From positions 47,689,058 to 47,753,057 of the forward strand of contig CM049310.1 of the NCBI GenBank assembly GCA_026874595.1: 64,000 bases of DNA, read 5' to 3'. Under the pieces are notes generated by a model. The model searched no databases. It saw only the letters and a list, made by a program, of their open reading frames with translations, and had not been told where the DNA came from. The translations under genes were made by a program, and so were the position numbers. Of this stretch, positions 59,930 to 64,000 are shown piece after piece (the stretch's first letter is position 1; every line of letters begins with the position of its first letter). Source of the DNA: Sipunculus nudus. Lineage: Eukaryota; Annelida; Sipuncula; Golfingiida; Sipunculidae.

Positions 59930-60480
59930 ATGGCGGCCTGCTAGGGAGCTCTTAATTTTATACTTTATGGTACTCTTCGGGTTAGTAACGGTAGTTAGTC
60001 CGTTAGTGTCACCTCAAGGAGAACTTCCGCAATTAGTCGTGTTGTAAACCAGACTAAACCGCGATAATACGTAATTAGTGACCGTAAATTGTCAGTGTAG
60101 ATCTTAAACAGCCCAGGTAGTGACACGTCATTCACACAGCCACGCCAGCTTATTGTGGTGATGGTTATATAGCGTCGCCCATTGTCTCCCGGGGTCTTTG
60201 TGTCTCTAAATTATGTGTGGTGGGTTTAGAGTATTTAGCTCACTGTAAATGGACACAGTAGTGGTGGTGCAATGAGGCATAAACCTAGTGAAACAAGCGC
60301 GTCTCGCTCTCAACATTAATTACACTTGAGGGCTGACATCTTGTCAATAATCACTCCGAAACACTTCGAGGTGGCGCTTACAGGTCTCTCTGTCATTGTC
60401 CAGCCATGTCATGGAAGCTGCAATTACAGACACAATGTAAATTAATGTCATCCCGGTTATCTTCTCTCTGCAAGGTTACT
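59930..60480. promoter_or_regulatory. Candidate regulatory element: SOX and homeodomain motif cluster
   Basis: A 550-bp island of balanced composition in AT-rich DNA, free of the window's repeats. It holds homeodomain cores AATTAG (60031), TAATTA (60072), TTAATTA (60316), CAATTA (60421) and ATTAAT (60441). It also has SOX-type CATTGT/ACAATG cores at about 60180, 60394 and 60433. No open frame. Enhancer function is inference; the likely target gene is outside the window. Confidence 0.35.
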
Positions 60481-61800
60481 TGGTCACAAACTTACTAATG
60501 CATATCTATAGGTCATGATGCGTAGTAAAAAAAATTACAAACATAATTAAATCATCATGCCTGACATGTTTGCGGTTCTCATTAGAATTAACTATAAGCA
60601 AGGCACTCTGACATCTCGATATATAGACACTCTTATATCTGAGGGCCGAAATAGAGCCCTTACAAGTGTAGATCACTTAACTAGGAAAAAAAAACAGCTT
60701 TATGCTTTTACGTCTGCTGCCAAATTTGACATATGCATGGGAATTGAACCATAATGGCTGATAAATAATAGCATTTCTGTAAATGGTAACGTAAAATGTA
60801 TACACCAGGACTGAAACCCTATTTAAAAAATGGGTTTGTATTATATAATTGTTCTACAAAGACAGAACTTTCCCTGTCAGATTAGTTTCGACCCATCTTT
60901 AACCATTGTGACTGCATGTTTCCTCAGTAAATTCAGAAGGGTTTCTTATGTTTATTAAAATTTTTACTTATAATTATTGTAATTTTTACTGTATTTTTTA
61001 CTTCATTAAGAATACACGGCTCTTGCCCATAATTATATATAGCTGTTGGGAGGTCGTTATAGTGATATTGAAAATCCATCAAAATCCTGTTTAGTTATCG
61101 CGGCAAAATATACACTTAAATTTAAGTTAACTGACGGACGGACCGAGAGTATATATATATATATACCATGCATAATACGTCCCATCCAAAGCGGGCGTAT
61201 ATATATGTATATATGTATCTCTCCGTTCATGTGTACATTTTGCGGGAAAATCGCTCCTGTCCCATGCACGCACACATTTATACGTATGCATATATATGCA
61301 ATGCCGGTTACATCGGTAACATGAGTTTACACAGTTACGAAACCATATTATAAATTGTTCAGACACATTAAAAACGTGCACACGGATTTTAATGCATGGT
61401 ACATCCTTTTATATTTCATATTTCGTTATGAGAATTTGAACATCTGCATGAGAGCATTGAGTTAAATAACTAGAAGCAATTACCACTGGTATACAAACAC
61501 GGCGCAAAAGCGGTGTATTTACATGGTGCATAAACCATATTTAGGTCATACAGTCAGATAATATAAAAAAATCATAGGATCTTGAAAACACGACACCTAG
61601 AAGTTTGTATATTATATTTGCCCGTGATTGAAGGTGGTCTTTATATATAAGCCTATACTCGAGGGCCCATAAGGTATATAACATTATTATGTTTACATTA
61701 TAATGTAAAATATATATAATATACCTATATGAGATTAGTTTTAATTGTTATATATGTACATGTACTACCTTTATCCTAAGCTAAGGTGTAAAAAAAAGAT
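60481..61800. other. AT-rich intergenic DNA, no gene seen
   Basis: Frames of 61-92 codons overlap on both strands around 61046-61381 across (TA)n-rich sequence and are not supported. Confidence 0.5.
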
Positions 61801-61807
61801 CAAATGT

Positions 61808-61844
61808 CACGTGTCAGTGCTTAATCGCATCACAGTCACGTGAC
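61808..61844. promoter_or_regulatory. Pair of CACGTG E-boxes
   Basis: TCACGTGTC (CACGTG at 61808-61813) and GTCACGTGAC (61835-61844) lie 29 bp apart centre to centre, almost three helical turns. The second is a perfect 10-bp palindrome identical to the one at 38491-38500. A CpG-rich island follows from 62030. Confidence 0.45.
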
Positions 61845-62029
61845 AATTAGCCTCACCAGTCATAACATGCAGTAACCTTCGATATGTTGTTTTCTAACAC
61901 AGTTCTGCTTTTTCATGAAGAAGCTATAAACATTCATTTGAAGATAACGCAATGCAACGCAAGACGCCATGTGCATGTTGATATTAATTTTTCATTTTCT
62001 TCGCTCATCAAACTTATTTGCTGGGTGTT

Positions 62030-62560
62030 GATGAGCGGAAGGCGGTCTGCGCATGCGGCGTCACGTTGTTGGCACGCGTGGAACAACTGCATTGCACACC
62101 GTCATCAAACCGCCACGCCCGCACTGACATGGCGCGGGCTGCAGATGACGCAATCACTTGTTTTCTGCCACATTCAAAATAGATTAAAAGAAGGAGGTTG
62201 AGACCCACGTTCACAAAGCCAATTCTGATGAACCAAAGCACGGGCTCGGGCGCAGAACGCGTGCTTTCCTGGATACGGTGGTTCGTGCCACGGGTTGTTG
62301 CTGATGACATGAAAATATTATTGCCCCATATTGCACGTGCACTTAATTGTGGGTTCTACGATTTATCATTATCGTTTCCTTGACAACGCCGCTACGACAG
62401 GAAGCGCGCACGCGCATCACCGACGGTCGCGTGCGCGGTGGCCGGCCTGCGCAGGTGAACCGCTCCGGGACAGGCGTGGTCACGTGGCTCGCGTGGTTCA
62501 CGCGGTGCGCGCGTCGTTAGCGTTGGCACTGACGTGCGTGCGCGTGCATCCTCCATTGCC
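62030..62560. promoter_or_regulatory. CpG island, candidate promoter
   Basis: The densest CpG stretch in the window. It includes CTGCGCATGCGGCG (NRF1-like, 62047-62060), GCGCACGCGCATCACCGACG, and GCGCGCGTCG. It has a further CACGTG at 62481. Frames are open on both strands only because stop codons are rare in GC-rich DNA. No coding domain recognised. No TATA box is apparent. With the E-box pair 200 bp to the left, this is the best candidate for a promoter of a gene whose exons lie outside or beyond recognition. Confidence 0.45.
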
Positions 62561-63580
62561 CAGCATTTACAATTTTAATTTGCCCTAACAATTCATTCGC
62601 GATACACACCAGCGGAGCTATTGTTTCAAATAGGCAACCTGTCAGACAAATTATGCTATTGGGTCAAAGCCTCCCCAGACACTTTACTTCTGGAGACAAA
62701 GACGAGAGAGCAGGGTTCCTAGGACCAAGACTGCCGTCAGCTACAGGTTTGCGGTCCACGTGTATTGATGGTGTAATTTAAGTATGGTGACTAGCATTCG
62801 ATATTCAGCTATTCACCTGCTCGATGTCATCACGTTTCTCCCTGTATTTATACATAAAACCTAAATTGTCACAGACATGTCTATGCTTTTATTTGTCAAA
62901 TATATATATATATATATAAGTGTGTGTAAATTTTATTAACGATTATTACTGTTTTTCTCCTTGTTTATTGTTGTGCGGCACAATGTATATTTCCTTGCAA
63001 GGCAATAATAAAGTATATATTATCTTATTTATGTATCACATAAAATGTCCTTTTGTCAGATGTTCTAATTCTTGATCAATAATGGTCCATGCGTTATTAT
63101 CTGTTAATTCTGTCAAAAACAATATAATTCTACAACGTCGCATTCATAATAAACGTTATATAGCCATTTTTAGAAAAAGTTATATCAAGCATTTTTATAT
63201 AAGATACAGAAAAAAGTTCAAAGCATGTGTTCAACTAACTAATTAAATCATCAAATAATTATTGCAATCAAAGAAGGCAAATGTATAATCGCAGATTCAG
63301 TTAAATATAGTATAAAAAACGAATGATGCAAGAAAATATAGACATTAAAAAATAAAACCTAAAAAAAAAAAAACTAAATAAATTGACACCTTTCATGAAT
63401 AACTACAATTTCTTTAAGTATGTTTGTTATAAGTGCGTATGGTATATTAGAAATATATTTACAATAACCTTCAACCACTACGTGAGTATATTAACTGAAG
63501 GGCACTTTCTTGTTCCCTGAATAGCTTATGCGATCCGATGTGTATGATGTATATATTTTCCATTATATAATCATGGATAT
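62561..63580. other. AT-rich intergenic DNA, no gene seen
   Basis: Contains short (TA)n (62900-62918) and poly(A) (63361-63372) tracts only. Confidence 0.55.
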
Positions 63581-63584
63581 GTAT

Positions 63585-64000
63585 TTTATATGAATGGGTA
63601 TATGTGGATATTATGTGAATGGATGGAGATATCATACTAATGGACATGGATATCATGTGAATGGATATGAATTTTATATAAATGGATAAGAATCTTATAT
63701 AAATGGAAAGAGGATCTTATTTAATTGTGAAAACAAATGGGCAAGGATAGTATATGAATGGGCAAGAATGTTATAAGAATGGGCAAGGATATTATATGAA
63801 TGGGCAAGGATATTATATGAATGGGCAAGAATATAATACGAATGGACAAGAATATAATAAGAATGGGCAAGGATATTATAAGAATTGGCAAGAATATTAT
63901 AAGAATGGGCAAGGATATCATATGAATGTTCAAGGATATTATATGAATGGGCAAGAATATATTATAAAAATGGGCAAGAATATAATAATAATGGGCAAGG
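63585..64000. repeat. 21-bp minisatellite, runs off the right edge
   Basis: Unit GAATGGGCAAGGATATTATAT with variants GAATGGACAAGAATATAATA. It is degenerate at the left (63585-63720) and more regular from 63740 to the end. Because the unit is a multiple of three, the minus strand shows a 77-codon Pro/Ile/Leu frame with a 7-residue period, which is an artefact. Confidence 0.95.

Noticed and set aside
63721-63954. 77-codon Pro/Ile/Leu repeat protein
   Set aside because: It is the 21-bp minisatellite translated; the 7-residue period follows from the DNA unit length.

Overview
The window is a stretch of animal nuclear DNA: AT-rich, intron-containing, gene-poor and dominated by repeats. Three things suggest a mollusc, perhaps a bivalve. 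The one identifiable gene is a metazoan-type mitochondrial ribosomal protein. Several interspersed repeats carry runs of TGACCT half-sites and GACGGACGGAC-type tracts that I associate with molluscan repeats. The SSR load is very high: (ATT)n, (TA)n, (CT)n and long G runs. The phylum call is inference; no rRNA or mitochondrial marker is present.

Layout. 1-1905 is (ATT)n/(AAT)n DNA. 1906-3905 and about 5817-9290 are two blocks of one satellite with a period of about 200 bp, separated by a small foldback MITE and plain AT-rich DNA. 11381-11649 (minus) looks like the last coding exon of an unidentified nuclear-type protein, broken by one base in an A run. 13168-16835 (minus) is a 5'-truncated L1/Tx1-type LINE whose reverse transcriptase is split by a 1,528-bp non-autonomous hAT-like element (15077-16604) with a perfect 8-bp target duplication. 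17468-19437 is an inverted arrangement of (CT)n-rich tandem units around a 460-bp core. 20369-28457 holds two direct copies of a 2.4-kb mobile element (20369-22808 and 26071-28457) with other repeats between them.

A 582-bp foldback element (28787-29368) lies just upstream of the only confident gene, MRPS28, in two exons: 30086-30471 and 30845-30992. A second copy of the hAT-like element, in opposite orientation and with its own perfect 8-bp duplication, lies 650 bp downstream (31641-33193).

The right half (33-64 kb) has no gene I can support. It holds a 2.6-kb minisatellite of 50-bp units, each with a CRE half-site (40290-42930). It also has a near-identical pair of 250-bp elements 9.25 kb apart, a dimeric tandem array built on a GGTGGCGCCACC palindrome, and a reverse transcriptase relic of a different clade (54919-55041). 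There are tRNA-like SINE heads, many (TA)n tracts, and a 21-bp minisatellite running off the right edge. Several CpG-dense or motif-rich islands (37.9-38.6, 43.9-44.3, 59.9-60.5 and 62.0-62.6 kb) stand out from the AT-rich background and may be regulatory.

No operon, phage, CRISPR or other prokaryotic system is present. The notable content is nested transposition, repeat-borne transcription-factor consensus sites and large inverted-repeat architectures around a single housekeeping gene.
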